The notes under the pieces: model-generated
The model's database searches: none
Told to the model about the DNA's origin: nothing
The model's input: the letters and a program-made list of their open reading frames with translations, nothing else
Part shown: in pieces, positions 37,643 to 47,770 of the stretch
Layout: each line of letters starts with the position of its first letter
Position numbering within the stretch: the first letter of the stretch is position 1
Assembly (NCBI GenBank): GCA_963843645.1
Contig: CAWJLE010000001.1
Span: 372,001-436,000 of the forward strand
Direction of reading: 5' to 3'
From: CAWJLE01 sp963843645
Lineage (GTDB): Bacteria > Chloroflexota > Anaerolineae > DAOTYC01
Length of the DNA: 64,000 nucleotides
Program-made: the position numbers and the translations under genes

Positions 37643-38662
37643 ATGCCCTCCTTGCGTGACGTCGCCACGGCCGCGCGTGTGTCGGTCGCAACGGTATCAC
37701 ACGTCGTCAACGGCACCCGGTACGTCAGTCCGGAGTTGACCGCGCGCGTGCGACGCGCCATGCAGGATCTTGACTACTCCCCCAACTGGGTAGCCCGCAG
37801 TCTGCGCACCCAGCGCACCCAGACCATCGGCTTCATCACTTCCGACATCACCAATCCGTTCTATACCGCCGTGGCCAAGGGGGCCATGATCTCGGCCGCC
37901 CGACAGGGATACAGCCTCGTCCTGTGCGATGTGGGCGAAACCGCGAACAGCGACGCTGAGATTGTCCTCTGGCTACTGCAGCGCCAGGTCGATGGCCTGC
38001 TTTTTACGTCCGCTCACATGGACAGCCCGGTTATCGCCCACCTCGACGAGCGCGCTTATCCCTACGTGCTGATCAACCGTCGCGTGCCGGGAATCGAGTC
38101 CGACTACCTGGGCCTCGACAACGAGGGCGGCACATCTGCCGCCGTGGCGCATCTGGCCGGGCTGGGCCACCGCGTCATTGCCTTCATCAACGGCATTGCC
38201 AACTCCTCGGCGGCCGCCGGCCGGTTGAGCGGCTTCCTTAATGGGATGGAGAGCGCGCGCCTGGCAGTCGATCCTGGCCTCATTTACCAGGGCGACTACT
38301 GCATGGAGAGCGGCTACGCCGCCGCACGACATTTCCTGGAGACGCGCCCCGATGTGACCGCCATTGTGGCAGGCAATGACCTCATGGGCTTCGGCGCATG
38401 GCAGTTCCTGCACCAGATAGGCGTCCAGGTGCCGCGCGAAATGTCGATCGTTGGCTTCGACGACATTCCCCTGGCATCGATGGCGCCCATTCAGCTAACG
38501 ACGATCAGTTGCCCTCAATACGAGATGGGAGCCGGGGCGGTGCAGATGCTGCTCAATCGGTTCGCCGAGAACGGGCCGCGAACTCCGCGAGAGATCATCC
38601 TGCCCGTTCAGCTGGTGGTTCGAGAAACGACGGCTCAGCCCCGCGACCGGGCGCGGATCTAA
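37643..38662 (+). CDS. LacI family transcriptional regulator (2)
   Basis: A 339-aa LacI-type repressor. The helix-turn-helix is SLRDVATAARVSVATVSHVV with hinge YSPNWVARSLRTQR; the effector domain has TIGFITSDITNPFYTAVAKG and VGFDDIPLASM. ATG 37643 has GGAG upstream. It is divergent from aconitase X and upstream of the second dehydrogenase and the ABC importer, so it is the likely regulator of the whole 35-45 kb locus, acting at the TAAACGTTTA operator. The effector is unknown. Confidence 0.93.
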   Translation: MPSLRDVATAARVSVATVSHVVNGTRYVSPELTARVRRAMQDLDYSPNWVARSLRTQRTQTIGFITSDITNPFYTAVAKGAMISAARQGYSLVLCDVGETANSDAEIVLWLLQRQVDGLLFTSAHMDSPVIAHLDERAYPYVLINRRVPGIESDYLGLDNEGGTSAAVAHLAGLGHRVIAFINGIANSSAAAGRLSGFLNGMESARLAVDPGLIYQGDYCMESGYAAARHFLETRPDVTAIVAGNDLMGFGAWQFLHQIGVQVPREMSIVGFDDIPLASMAPIQLTTISCPQYEMGAGAVQMLLNRFAENGPRTPREIILPVQLVVRETTAQPRDRARI

Positions 38663-38788
38663 CTGCCGTGACCCATCGGGTCGATCAGGGGGCTGACTTT
38701 GACATCCTCGCCGAGGAGCCGAGCCCCACTGATCGGGTAGCGGTATCCGGGCGACCAGAGACACTATCCCAGTCTAAGGAGGCAAACC

Positions 38789-39907
38789 ATGTCTGACATT
38801 CGCGCCGCAACGTTGCAGCCAGGAGAGATCGCGATCAAGAGTTTTGCGCGCAGCCCGGTTCCAGACGATGGGCTGATCCTGAAGATACGGCAGTGCGGCG
38901 TCTGCGGCAGCGACAAGCACATGCTGGCCGGCCATCTCACCCTGAAGTACCCCATCGTGCCAGGTCACGAACTGGTGGGCGAGGTGGCGGAAGTGGGCCC
39001 AAGGGCCAACGAGACGCTCTTCGCGGTCGGAGGGCCGATCAAAGAGGGCGACCTGGTCGTGGTGACGCCGAGCTCCAAAGGGTGCGGCAAGTGCTGGTAT
39101 TGCATCAACGTGCCTACCCGTCCCACGCTGTGCACCAATCGCCTGGTTTATGGTTTCATGCCGACGGCGGAGACGCCGCACGTCTGGGGTGCCTTCGCCG
39201 AATACATGTACGTTCACGGTCGAAGCTGGGTGTACAAGCTGCCGGACGGCATGCCCCTCGACCGGGCTGCCCTGGCCGAGCCGATGGCGATCGCGCTGCG
39301 CGCGGTGGAGAAAGCCTACGTTCCCGGCATACCGACCATGCGCGAGGGCGTCGGCGTGGCGCGAAGCTGCGCGGTCATCGGCGTCGGCCCCATCGGCCTG
39401 ATGGCTGTCGTGGCGTTGAAGTACATCGGTGCCGGGCCGATCATTGCCCTGGATTTCCAGGCCGACCGCCTGGAGGTCGCCCGCCAGATGGGCGCCGACG
39501 CGATCATCAACGGCAAGGAGCTGTCGGCCGAGCAGCGGCTGGAAAAGGTCCGCGCACTGACCGACGGCGTCGGCCCGGACGTGGTGCTGGAAGCCGCCGG
39601 CGTGCCCGCGGCCTTTGCCGAGGCGCTTCAATTGGCCCGCCGCGGAGGGACAGTCATCGAGTTGGGCCATTACACCGATCCCGGTGAGGTCGCCATCCAT
39701 CCGCATCTCATCTGCAACAAGGATCTGGACATTCATGGCAGCTGGAGCACCCCGCCTATCGAGTTCCGAGCCGCGCTATCCGTTCTGGCCCACACTCCGG
39801 CACCGTTGGAGAAGCTCATCACGCACCGTTTCTCTCTGGACGATACTCGCGCGGCCATCGACAGCGTGGGACAGCCAGGCGTATTGAAAACGATGGTGAC
39901 ACCGTAG
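38789..39907 (+). CDS. Zinc-binding medium-chain dehydrogenase (2)
   Basis: A 372-aa MDR enzyme. The catalytic zinc region is CGVCGSDKHMLAGH and VPGHELVGEV; the structural-zinc lobe has the spaced Cys KGCGKCWYCINVPTRPTLC, with a longer gap before the last Cys than usual. The Rossmann motif is CAVIGVGPIGLMAVVAL. ATG 38789 follows a perfect GGAGG. It follows the LacI gene by 126 bp on the same strand and precedes the ABC importer; co-regulation is likely. It is only distantly similar to the dehydrogenase at 34.6 kb, so the two probably catalyse different steps. Confidence 0.9.
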   Translation: MSDIRAATLQPGEIAIKSFARSPVPDDGLILKIRQCGVCGSDKHMLAGHLTLKYPIVPGHELVGEVAEVGPRANETLFAVGGPIKEGDLVVVTPSSKGCGKCWYCINVPTRPTLCTNRLVYGFMPTAETPHVWGAFAEYMYVHGRSWVYKLPDGMPLDRAALAEPMAIALRAVEKAYVPGIPTMREGVGVARSCAVIGVGPIGLMAVVALKYIGAGPIIALDFQADRLEVARQMGADAIINGKELSAEQRLEKVRALTDGVGPDVVLEAAGVPAAFAEALQLARRGGTVIELGHYTDPGEVAIHPHLICNKDLDIHGSWSTPPIEFRAALSVLAHTPAPLEKLITHRFSLDDTRAAIDSVGQPGVLKTMVTP

Positions 39908-40074
39908 GTCCTATCCCCTACAATCCTCGCCGAATGAACGGGGGCGAAATGCGAGGAGGGGGCTCCGTTCGTCACGTCGAAGCTGCCGTGGAAGGAGGTG
40001 GTCCGAGACGAGAGGAACCGTGAAGGGTCTTTCGGGTTGACGGTCAGATTGGCACGAACCATGAGGAGGGTTCA

Positions 40075-41419
40075 ATGGACAACTTCGAGAAGTTGGTAGA
40101 AGCGTTTCGTTCCGCGCGCCTTTCGCGTCGTGAGCTCATTGTCCGCGCAGCCGCCCTGGGCCTGTCCGGCCCGGCCATCTATCGTCTGTTGCTGGGCCGA
40201 AGCATCGGCCCAGACTGCCGCGCCCACGCTTGCCGCTCGCCCCCAGATGACTCCCAACCCTGCCGCCGGCAAAGTGGACGTGGGCGTTCTGTACCCCCAG
40301 ACAGGTGACAACGCCCGCTTCGGCATCGCCTGCACCAATGCCATGAAGCTCGCTGCAGAACACATCAACGCAGAGGGCGGCATCCTGTCGATGGGCGGCG
40401 CTGCGCTCAACCTGGTCATCGCCGATTCGACCAGCGACGCCACGCAAGCGCGGTCTCAGGCTGAGCGCTTGATTACCCAAAACAAGCTCGCGGCCGGCTC
40501 CGGCTGCTACGTCAGCTCCATCACGCTGGTGGTCACCGAGGTCAGCGAGCGGAACAAGTTGCCGTGGGTCACCGGCTCCGTCGCCGACACGCTGACCCAG
40601 CGCAATTTCAAGTACTTCTTCCAGGTGTCGCCCAAGTCCAGCATGTTCGGCCAAATGCAGGTCGAAACCGCCAAGCGTCTCGGTGATGAAATCGGCCCTA
40701 AGCTGAGCAAAGTGGCGATCGTCTTCGAGGATACCAGCTACGGCACTTCCACCTCACAAGGCCTCAAGGACGCCGCGCAGAAACTCGGCTTCGAGATCGT
40801 ACTGTACGAGGCCTATTCCGCCGGCTTCACCGACGCCTCGCCGCTGGTCAACAAGATCAAAGCCGCCAAAGCGGAGATTCTCTTCCCGGTTTCTTACTTG
40901 ACCGACGCTATCCTGATCGTCAAGACCATGCGAGACCAGAAAGTGACCGCCGCGATCATCGGCGGCGGCGCCGGCTACCTGATGCCGGAATTCGCGCAGG
41001 GCCTCGGCCCCGACGCGGAGTACATCTTCAGCGTGGGCTCCTGGAATCACAACATCTCCTGCCCAGACGTGGCGGCCTTCGCCAAGGCATATCAAGCCCA
41101 GTACAACGAATTCCTCATGGAGCACGCCGGCGAAGCTTACGTGATGACCTGGGTCATCAAGGAAGCTCTGGAGAAAGCTGCGTCGGCCGACCCGGCTAAG
41201 GTGCGCGACGCCATGGCGACCCTGGACCTGACCTCCGGTCCCGGCTCTGCCATGCCCGGTTGCCACGTCAAGTTCGACGCCACCGGCTGGAACGAGATGG
41301 TACACCCGGTCATGATCCAGTGGACCAACGGGGAGCCGGTCACCGTCTGGCCGCCCGAAGATGCCAAGATCAAGCCCGTCTGGCCTATCCCGGCCTGGGA
41401 TCAGCGTAAGAAGTCCTAG
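40075..41419 (+). CDS. Branched-chain amino-acid-type ABC substrate-binding protein (one frameshift)
   Basis: About 447 aa after repair. The N-terminus carries a twin-Arg-like export signal (RLSRRELIVRAAALGLSGPA), then after an indel near 40197 the mature protein reads VDVGVLYPQTGDNARFG, AAEHINAEGGI and FFQVSPKSSMFGQMQVETAK, the Peripla_BP_6 (LivJ/AmiC) fold. It captures a small amino acid, amide or organic acid outside the membrane. ATG 40075 has GAGGAGG. LivH, M, G and F follow. The mature C-terminus is intact and ends before a palindrome. No lipobox is visible. Confidence 0.9.
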
Positions 41420-41426
41420 TCACGCC

Positions 41427-41460
41427 GAGACTTCCGAAGTCTCCAAGATTCGGAAGTCTC
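41427..41460. terminator. ACTTCCGAAGT-family hairpin between SBP and permease genes
   Basis: GAGACTTCCGAA and TTCGGAAGTCTC arms lie in the gap between the binding-protein and livH genes. In this position it may lower downstream transcription so that binding protein exceeds permease, a common arrangement in importers. Confidence 0.55.
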
Positions 41461-41498
41461 TTCCACCGTGTGTCTCAGCGGACAAGGAGGTTGCTCGC

Positions 41499-42372
41499 AT
41501 GCAGTGGGATATTCTGGCCCAGGCCATCGTGAACGGCATCCTGATCGGCGGGGTCTACAGCCTGGTGAGTGTGGGGCTGAACTTGATCTTCGGTGTCGTG
41601 AAGATCGTTAATTTCGCCCACGGTGAGTTCTTGATGCTCGGCATGTACATCACCTATTGGGCCTGGGCGCTATTAGGCATCGATCCTCTCGTCTGCCTGC
41701 TCATTACCATACCGCTGATGTTTCTTTTTGGCTTGTTGGTGCAAAAATTCCTGTTCCAACCCATCTTGAAGGCTCCGGAGCTGGCCCAGATCTTCATGAC
41801 TGTCGGTCTGCAGATCCTCTTGCAGAACCTGGCGCTGGCTCTGTTTTCCGCAAACTATCGCTCCGTCAACACCTCTTACGGCAACTCGACCATCGAATTG
41901 GGCCCGATCATCGTGAGCACACCACGCGTGCTCGCCTTCGTCATCAGCGTGGTGCTCAGCATCGCGCTGGGCTACTTGCTGCTGAGCACCGACTTGGGCA
42001 AGGCGATGCGCGCGGCGGCCCAGGACCGAGAGGTCGCCGAGCTGATGGGCATCAACCAGAACTACATCTTCCTGGTGGCCGTTGGGCTCGCCGCCGCCCT
42101 GACCGGCGCGGCCGGCACAGTGATCATGCCCTTCTTCTATGCCTATCCCACCGTCGGGCTGGCTTTCGGCGTGAAGGCGTTCGTGGTAGCCATCGCCGGC
42201 GGATTGGGCAGCGTCCGCGGTGCGTTCCTTTTGGGTATCATTATGGGTGCTGCCGAAATCGCTCGGCATCCAATACGTCGGCGCAGATGCGGGAATGCTG
42301 GTCGCGTTTGTCATCCTGATCGTCGTGCTGGTGGTTCGCCCTGAAGGCCTGTTCGCGGGTGGGAGGTTGTGA
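41499..42372 (+). CDS. livH: LIV-type ABC permease LivH (one frameshift)
   Basis: About 290 aa after repair. The start MQWDILAQAIVNGILIGGVY and the LIFGVVKIVNFAHGEFLMLG motif are characteristic of LivH-type permeases; about eight membrane helices follow. The EAA-like loop is GKAMRAAAQDREVAELMGIN. An extra A near 42258 (GAAATCG) breaks the frame; corrected, the end reads LVAFVILIVVLVVRPEGLFA and stops at TGA 42370-42372. AAGGAGG precedes ATG 41499. livM follows one base later. Confidence 0.92.
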
Positions 42373-42373
42373 G

Positions 42374-43417
42374 ATGACTGATCAGGCAATCACCAAGCGT
42401 CGTGCGAAGACACCGGCCGTGGGATTCGCCCGCATCGGGACGCCGAACGTGTACGTTCCACTGCTCGGGCTGGCGGCCGCGGTGGCTCTGCCCCTGTTCG
42501 TGACCGGATCCTATTGGCGGCACGTCTTCATCCTGATTTTTCTTTACGCGGCGCTCGGCGAGGCGTGGAACATCATTGGGGGCTACGGCGGCCAGTTTTC
42601 GTTGGGCCACTCGGCCTTCTTTGGCGTCGGCGCGTATACGTCGACGATCTTGCTCAACGACCTGAACGTCTCACCCTGGCTGGGCATGTTCGCCGGGGGC
42701 GCGCTGGCCGTTGTCGCCAGCCTGCTCATCGGCCTGACCTGCTTCCGGTTGCGCAGCCACTACTTCACCATCGCGACCATCGCCTTCGGTGAAGTCTTCC
42801 GCCTGAGCGCCCTCTACCTGCGCGATTTGACGGGCGGCGCGCAGGGCATGACTATCCCCTATCTGGGCAACGCGCCATTGATGTACCAATTCGACGACAA
42901 GATCCCGTACTACTACATCATCCTGTTCATGATGTTGGGCGTCATCTACGTCACATATCGGCTGCGCAACTCACGACTGGGTTTCTACCTGCTGGCGATC
43001 GGCCAGAACCAGGAGGCCGCGCAGGCGATCGGCGTGGACGTGGTCCGCTCCAAGCAACTCGCACTGTCAATCAGCGCGTTTCTGGCCGCCATCCTCGGCG
43101 TCTTCTACGCTCAGTACCTGTACTTTATCGAGCCGGCCAGCGTATTCTCGCTGGACACATCGATTCTGATGCCACTCGTCTCGATCATCGGCGGCGTCGC
43201 GACCGTCGCGGGTCCCATCATCGGCTCGTTCCTGATCATGCCGGTACGCGAGCTGGCGCTGAACATACTGGGCAGTTCCTTCGCCGGCGCACATTTCATC
43301 CTCTATGGAGCGGCCCTCATTGTGATCATCCTGGTGCGTCCCGCCGGGCTGAACAGCATTCTGGCGCGCGGCTACAAAGGCGTCATCCGCCGCTTGCCGG
43401 GCGCGGAGGAGGAGTAG
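42374..43417 (+). CDS. livM: LIV-type ABC permease LivM
   Basis: A 347-aa permease. The segment LGEAWNIIGGYGGQFSLGHS is the LivM signature, and GFYLLAIGQNQEAAQAIGVD is the cytoplasmic coupling loop. About nine hydrophobic helices are visible. ATG 42374 directly follows the livH stop with GGGAGG inside livH. It forms the channel with LivH. No defects are seen. Confidence 0.93.
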   Translation: MTDQAITKRRAKTPAVGFARIGTPNVYVPLLGLAAAVALPLFVTGSYWRHVFILIFLYAALGEAWNIIGGYGGQFSLGHSAFFGVGAYTSTILLNDLNVSPWLGMFAGGALAVVASLLIGLTCFRLRSHYFTIATIAFGEVFRLSALYLRDLTGGAQGMTIPYLGNAPLMYQFDDKIPYYYIILFMMLGVIYVTYRLRNSRLGFYLLAIGQNQEAAQAIGVDVVRSKQLALSISAFLAAILGVFYAQYLYFIEPASVFSLDTSILMPLVSIIGGVATVAGPIIGSFLIMPVRELALNILGSSFAGAHFILYGAALIVIILVRPAGLNSILARGYKGVIRRLPGAEEE

Positions 43418-43421
43418 ACTC

Positions 43422-44159
43422 GTGGTCAACGTACTGGACGCCAAACATCTGAACAAGACGTTCGGAGGTCTCCAGGCCGTGTCGGACCTGACCTTCTCCG
43501 TCCGGCAAGGCGAGATCCTGGGGCTCATTGGGCCGAACGGCGCCGGCAAGACCACAACCTTCAACCTGATCGCCGGCTTCTACGCGCCGGATTCGGGAGA
43601 GGTCTTGCTCGAGGGCCAGAACGTTGTCGGCTTGACCGCCGACCGAATCTGCAAGCGTGGACTGTGCCGGACCTTTCAGGTTGCCCGCCCGTTCGGCAAC
43701 CTGACCGTGTTGGAGAACGCCATGATCGGTGCGTTCTGCCACACCGGCCACGTGCAGGAGGCGCGCGACAAAGCGCTGCAGTGGTTGGAGTTTGTAGAGC
43801 TGCACACGCGACGGAGTGACCTGGCCCGTAACCTGACCACTATCGACCAGCGCCGCCTCGAGCTGGCGCGCGCCCTATCGACGCATCCGAAAGTGCTGTT
43901 GATGGATGAGACCATGGCCGGCCTGACTCCGTCCGAGATCGACGTGGCCATCGGCCTGATCGGCAAAGTGCGGTCCAGCGGCGTGTCCGTCGTAGTCGTG
44001 GAGCACGTCATGCGAGCCATTATGTCGATCTCGGATCGCATCGTCGTTCTCGACGGCGGCCAGCAGATCGCGGAAGGCACGCCCGATGAGATCTGCCGAA
44101 ACGAAATCGTCATTCGCGCCTACCTGGGAGAGGGATATCGCCATGCTCGAACTGCTTAA
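43422..44159 (+). CDS. livG: LIV-type ABC ATPase LivG
   Basis: A 245-aa ATPase. Walker A is IGPNGAGKTTTFNLIAG, with FQVARPFGNLTVLENAMIG typical of LivG, Walker B LLMDETMAGLTPSEID, and the switch VVVEHVMRAIMSISDRIVVL. The ABC signature region reads LTTIDQRRLELARAL rather than LSxGxQR: the Leu-Ser-Gly-Gly-Gln core is not visible. A normal LivG has LPYGxQRRLEIARAL, so NLTTIDQRR is a real departure at the ATP-contacting loop. GTG 43422 follows livM by four bases. The pair LivG/LivF powers the importer. Confidence 0.9.
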   Translation: MVNVLDAKHLNKTFGGLQAVSDLTFSVRQGEILGLIGPNGAGKTTTFNLIAGFYAPDSGEVLLEGQNVVGLTADRICKRGLCRTFQVARPFGNLTVLENAMIGAFCHTGHVQEARDKALQWLEFVELHTRRSDLARNLTTIDQRRLELARALSTHPKVLLMDETMAGLTPSEIDVAIGLIGKVRSSGVSVVVVEHVMRAIMSISDRIVVLDGGQQIAEGTPDEICRNEIVIRAYLGEGYRHARTA

Positions 44160-44846
44160 TGTGACGGCCGGCTACGACGCGGTGCCGGTGTTGCACGGCA
44201 TCAACTTCAGCATCCAGGAAGGCGAGTTCGTCTCAATCATCGGCGCGAACGGGGCAGGTAAGAGCACTACGCTGAAGACCATCTCCAACCTGGTCTCACT
44301 GTCCACAGGGGACATCCTGTGGGACCAATCCTCAATCAAGGGCCTGCCGCCCTATCGAGTGGCTGCGCTGGGCATCGCCCACGTACCGGAAGGCCGGCGG
44401 GTCTTCCCTCAGCTCACCGTGCAGGAAAACCTGGACATGGGATCCTACCTGGCCGAACCCAAAAAGCACCGGAAGGAGTCGTTGGAGCGCGTGTATGCCA
44501 TATTCCCGCGGCTCGCCGAGCGGCGCAGCCAGCTGGGCGGCACGCTCAGCGGCGGCGAGCAGCAGATGCTGGCGATCGGCGCGGCCTGATGCTGCGACCG
44601 CGCCTGCTCCTGCTGGACGAGCCCTCTCTGGGTTTGGCCCCCGTCCTGGTTGACCAGCTGTTCGAAAAACTGCACGAGATCCACGAGCAGGGCCTGGGCA
44701 TTCTGCTGGTGGAACAGAACGTACTCGAGGCGTTGGAGCTGGCCGATCGCGCCTACGTCCTGGAAAACGGCCGCATCACGATGGAAGGCCCCGCCGCAAC
44801 ACTGCTCCACGACGACCACGTCCGGACCGCGTATTTGGGTCTGTAA
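44143..44846 (+). CDS. livF: LIV-type ABC ATPase LivF (one frameshift)
   Basis: About 234 aa after repair. The start MLELLNVTAGYDAVPVLHGI, Walker A IGANGAGKSTTLKTI, IAHVPEGRRVFPQLTVQENL, signature TLSGGEQQMLAIG and Walker B LLLLDEPSLGLAPVLVD identify LivF. The frame breaks right after LAIG near 44577; the other frame continues without loss to LHDDHVRTAYLGL. ATG 44143 overlaps the end of livG by 17 bases, so translation is coupled. Its canonical LSGGEQ contrasts with LivG's altered signature. Confidence 0.92.
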
Positions 44847-44860
44847 GGCTTTCCACAGCA

Positions 44861-44971
44861 CCCGCGGCCCATAGAACGAGAGATCCCGTAACGGCGGCTT
44901 CAACCACTCCCTGTCGGACAGGGAGTGGTTGAAGCCGCCGTTACGGGATCTCTCGTTCTATGGGCCGCGGG
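44861..44971. terminator. 111-bp perfect palindrome between livF and DUF116 genes
   Basis: Arms of 55 bp (44861-44915 and 44917-44971, starting CCCGCGGCCCATAGAACGAG) are perfect complements with a single-base centre. It occupies almost the whole gap between two convergent genes. Its sequence is unlike the other palindromes in the window. Confidence 0.9.
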
Positions 44972-44997
44972 CCGGCTTTGCGTAACAACACGGCAGC

Positions 44998-45438
44998 TCA
45001 GGCGTTGATGAACTCGACGACCAGGTCGACGTCCACCTCCGTGTCGACACAGCCGTCGCGAGTGAGGTCGAGGGTGATCAGAACCGGGTTCCAGCCGTTG
45101 CGGCTGAGACCGACGACGGCCTCGACGCCCATGGCCAGCTCTTTGGGGCACGCGACGGCCAGGATGCCCGGCAGCTTGTGCTCCTTGAGGAATCCGACCG
45201 CCATCGAGCCGCCCGGGGCGACGCAGATGGCGCCGAAATGGCGCTCTCGGGCGGCCTGGAGAATGCGGTTGACCGGGCAATCCGCATCGCAGACCTCGCA
45301 TTGCAGGCCGGACTCGCGGGTGTAGCGTGCGCGGCAGTGGGCGCTGCGTCGCAGGCAGTGCGGCAGCAGCAGAATGCGCCCCTCCGGCGGAACAGTCCGC
45401 ATGAGCGCCAGCTTAGCGTCCTTCTCAGATGGGTCCAT
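44998..45438 (-). CDS. DUF116 domain-containing protein
   Basis: A 146-aa cytoplasmic protein. The Cys-rich segment LPHCLRRSAHCRARYTRESG, LQCEVCDADCPVNRIL and the following ICVAPGGSMAVGFLKEHKLPGILAVACPKELAMG are the DUF116 pattern: clustered Cys followed by a nucleotide-fold-like core. The Cys may bind Fe-S or zinc. Function is unknown. ATG 45438 has a distant GGAG. It follows cysK on the same strand but is separated by a 62-bp palindrome, so cotranscription is uncertain. Confidence 0.85.
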   Translation of the reverse strand: MDPSEKDAKLALMRTVPPEGRILLLPHCLRRSAHCRARYTRESGLQCEVCDADCPVNRILQAARERHFGAICVAPGGSMAVGFLKEHKLPGILAVACPKELAMGVEAVVGLSRNGWNPVLITLDLTRDGCVDTEVDVDLVVEFINA

Positions 45439-45485
45439 CGATCGGTGGGAGACTCCTTTGGTTGGTTTCGGACATTATAACACAG

Positions 45486-45547
45486 ACTTCTCCAAACCAC
45501 AGACTGCCGAAGTTCCTGAACTTCGGCAGTCTGTGGTTTGGAGAAGT
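45486..45547. terminator. 62-bp palindrome between cysK and DUF116 genes
   Basis: Arms ACTTCTCCAAACCACAGACT plus GCCGAAGTTC and their perfect complement flank a two-base centre. The inner part (CCGAAGTTC/GAACTTCGG) resembles the ACTTCCGAAGT family. It ends 10 bp past the cysK stop. Confidence 0.85.
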
Positions 45548-45557
45548 GTCGGTCATG

Positions 45558-46526
<969 letters not shown>

Positions 46527-46637
46527 GATAACCTCCTTTGCGTCCTCAGGTCAGCGTTCAGGCGCCAACAGCCGTGCTGCCACGACCCCAAACGAACTGC
46601 CGGGGCCGTCAGCTGATTCCTTCAAACCTAATCGGGG

Positions 46638-47630
46638 CTACGCCTTCCGCTGCACCTCGGATTCGTTGCACAGAACCACCCGCACGTTACGCACCGGTGT
46701 GTCGCGCAGTGTATCCTCGGCTTTGTGCCGAACTGCGCTGAGCAGATAATCGGCCATAGGGCACGCGTCTGACGTGAGGACCATGCGCACCTCCGCGAAC
46801 TCGCCGTTCACGGTAATGTCGCGAATCAAGCCCATGTCGACGACGCTGATTCCCGCTTCCGGGTCCAGCACGCCTCGCAGAGAGTCGCGGATGCGTCCGG
46901 GCAGTCCCTCCGTCCCACCGTTGCTGGCAGTGGCCGGTTCCGGAGGTCCCATCGGAACGGGAACCGGTTCAGCGGCGCTACCCTTCGCCAGGGCCCGCTC
47001 CAGCTCGTGCAGGCGCCCTTCGAGCTGCTCCTGCCGCTCGAGCAGCTCGCCGAAGGTACGCAGCAGTGGGTCGGGCAGGCGATCGTGCGCCAGCTCCGTC
47101 GACTGCTGGACCGGCGCCTTCGGCCCGGTGATGCGGGCCGGCACGCCGACGACGGTCATGCCCGCCGGGACGGGTTTCACCACGACCGAGCCGGCGCCGA
47201 CGCGCGCGCCGTCGCCGATCAGGATCGGCCCCAGGACGATGGCTCCGCTGCCTACGACGACGTGATTGCCGATGGTCGGGTGCCGTTTGGTCTTCTCGTT
47301 GGCGGTGCCGCCCAGGACGACTCCCTGGAACATCAGGACGTCATCGCCGATCTCGGTGGTCTCGCCGATGACCACGCCCATGCCGTGATCGATGAAGAAC
47401 CGGCGCCCGATGGTCGCCCCGGGATGGATCTCGATCCCGGTCAGAAAGCGATTGATGTGGGACAGAAACCGGCCCAGGAGCAGGAAATGATGGGTCCAGA
47501 GCCAATGCGCGATGCGGTGCAGCCACAGCGCGTGCAAGCCCGGATAACAGGTCAACACCTCCAACGTGGTGCGTGATGCCGGATCCTTGGCAAATACGGT
47601 CTGAATGTCCTCTCGAATTCGGTCAAACAC
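46638..47630 (-). CDS. cysE: Serine O-acetyltransferase fused to a DUF59/MIP18 (SufT-like) domain
   Basis: A 330-aa fusion. Residues 1-170 are a serine acetyltransferase: FDRIREDIQTVFAKDPASRT, HRIAHWLWTHHFLLLGRFLS, GIEIHPGATIGRRFFIDHGM (catalytic His) and the left-handed beta-helix VVGSGAIVLGPILIGDGARV. A coiled linker (RQEQLEGRLHELERALAKG) and a Pro-rich hinge lead to residues 240-325, a DUF59/MIP18 domain (SLRGVLDPEAGISVVDMGLI, then VRMVLTSDACPMADYLLSAV), used in Fe-S assembly factors such as SufT. The lone Cys in DACP is in the conserved position. GTG 47630 has GGAGGT. The fusion may tie cysteine supply to Fe-S assembly. Confidence 0.9.
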   Translation of the reverse strand: MFDRIREDIQTVFAKDPASRTTLEVLTCYPGLHALWLHRIAHWLWTHHFLLLGRFLSHINRFLTGIEIHPGATIGRRFFIDHGMGVVIGETTEIGDDVLMFQGVVLGGTANEKTKRHPTIGNHVVVGSGAIVLGPILIGDGARVGAGSVVVKPVPAGMTVVGVPARITGPKAPVQQSTELAHDRLPDPLLRTFGELLERQEQLEGRLHELERALAKGSAAEPVPVPMGPPEPATASNGGTEGLPGRIRDSLRGVLDPEAGISVVDMGLIRDITVNGEFAEVRMVLTSDACPMADYLLSAVRHKAEDTLRDTPVRNVRVVLCNESEVQRKA

Positions 47631-47658
47631 TGCGGCACCTCCAATCCACGACTCGGGG

Positions 47659-47732
47659 CCGCCCGCCGCGATAGCGAAAGGCTCTCCGGGTGGAGAGCCT
47701 CTTCACTCATCCATTTGGGTTGCGGCGGGCGG
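47659..47732 (-). other. Structured leader upstream of cysE
   Basis: On the minus strand CCGCCCGC (47732-47725) pairs with GCGGGCGG (47666-47659), enclosing the hairpin AGGCTCTCC-ACCC-GGAGAGCCT. It lies between a promoter and the cysE start. I do not recognise a known riboswitch class; sulfur-linked control would be natural at this position. Confidence 0.5.
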
Positions 47733-47770
47733 AGACTCACAATACGCCCAGGTCGCCGGGGTGAAGAACA

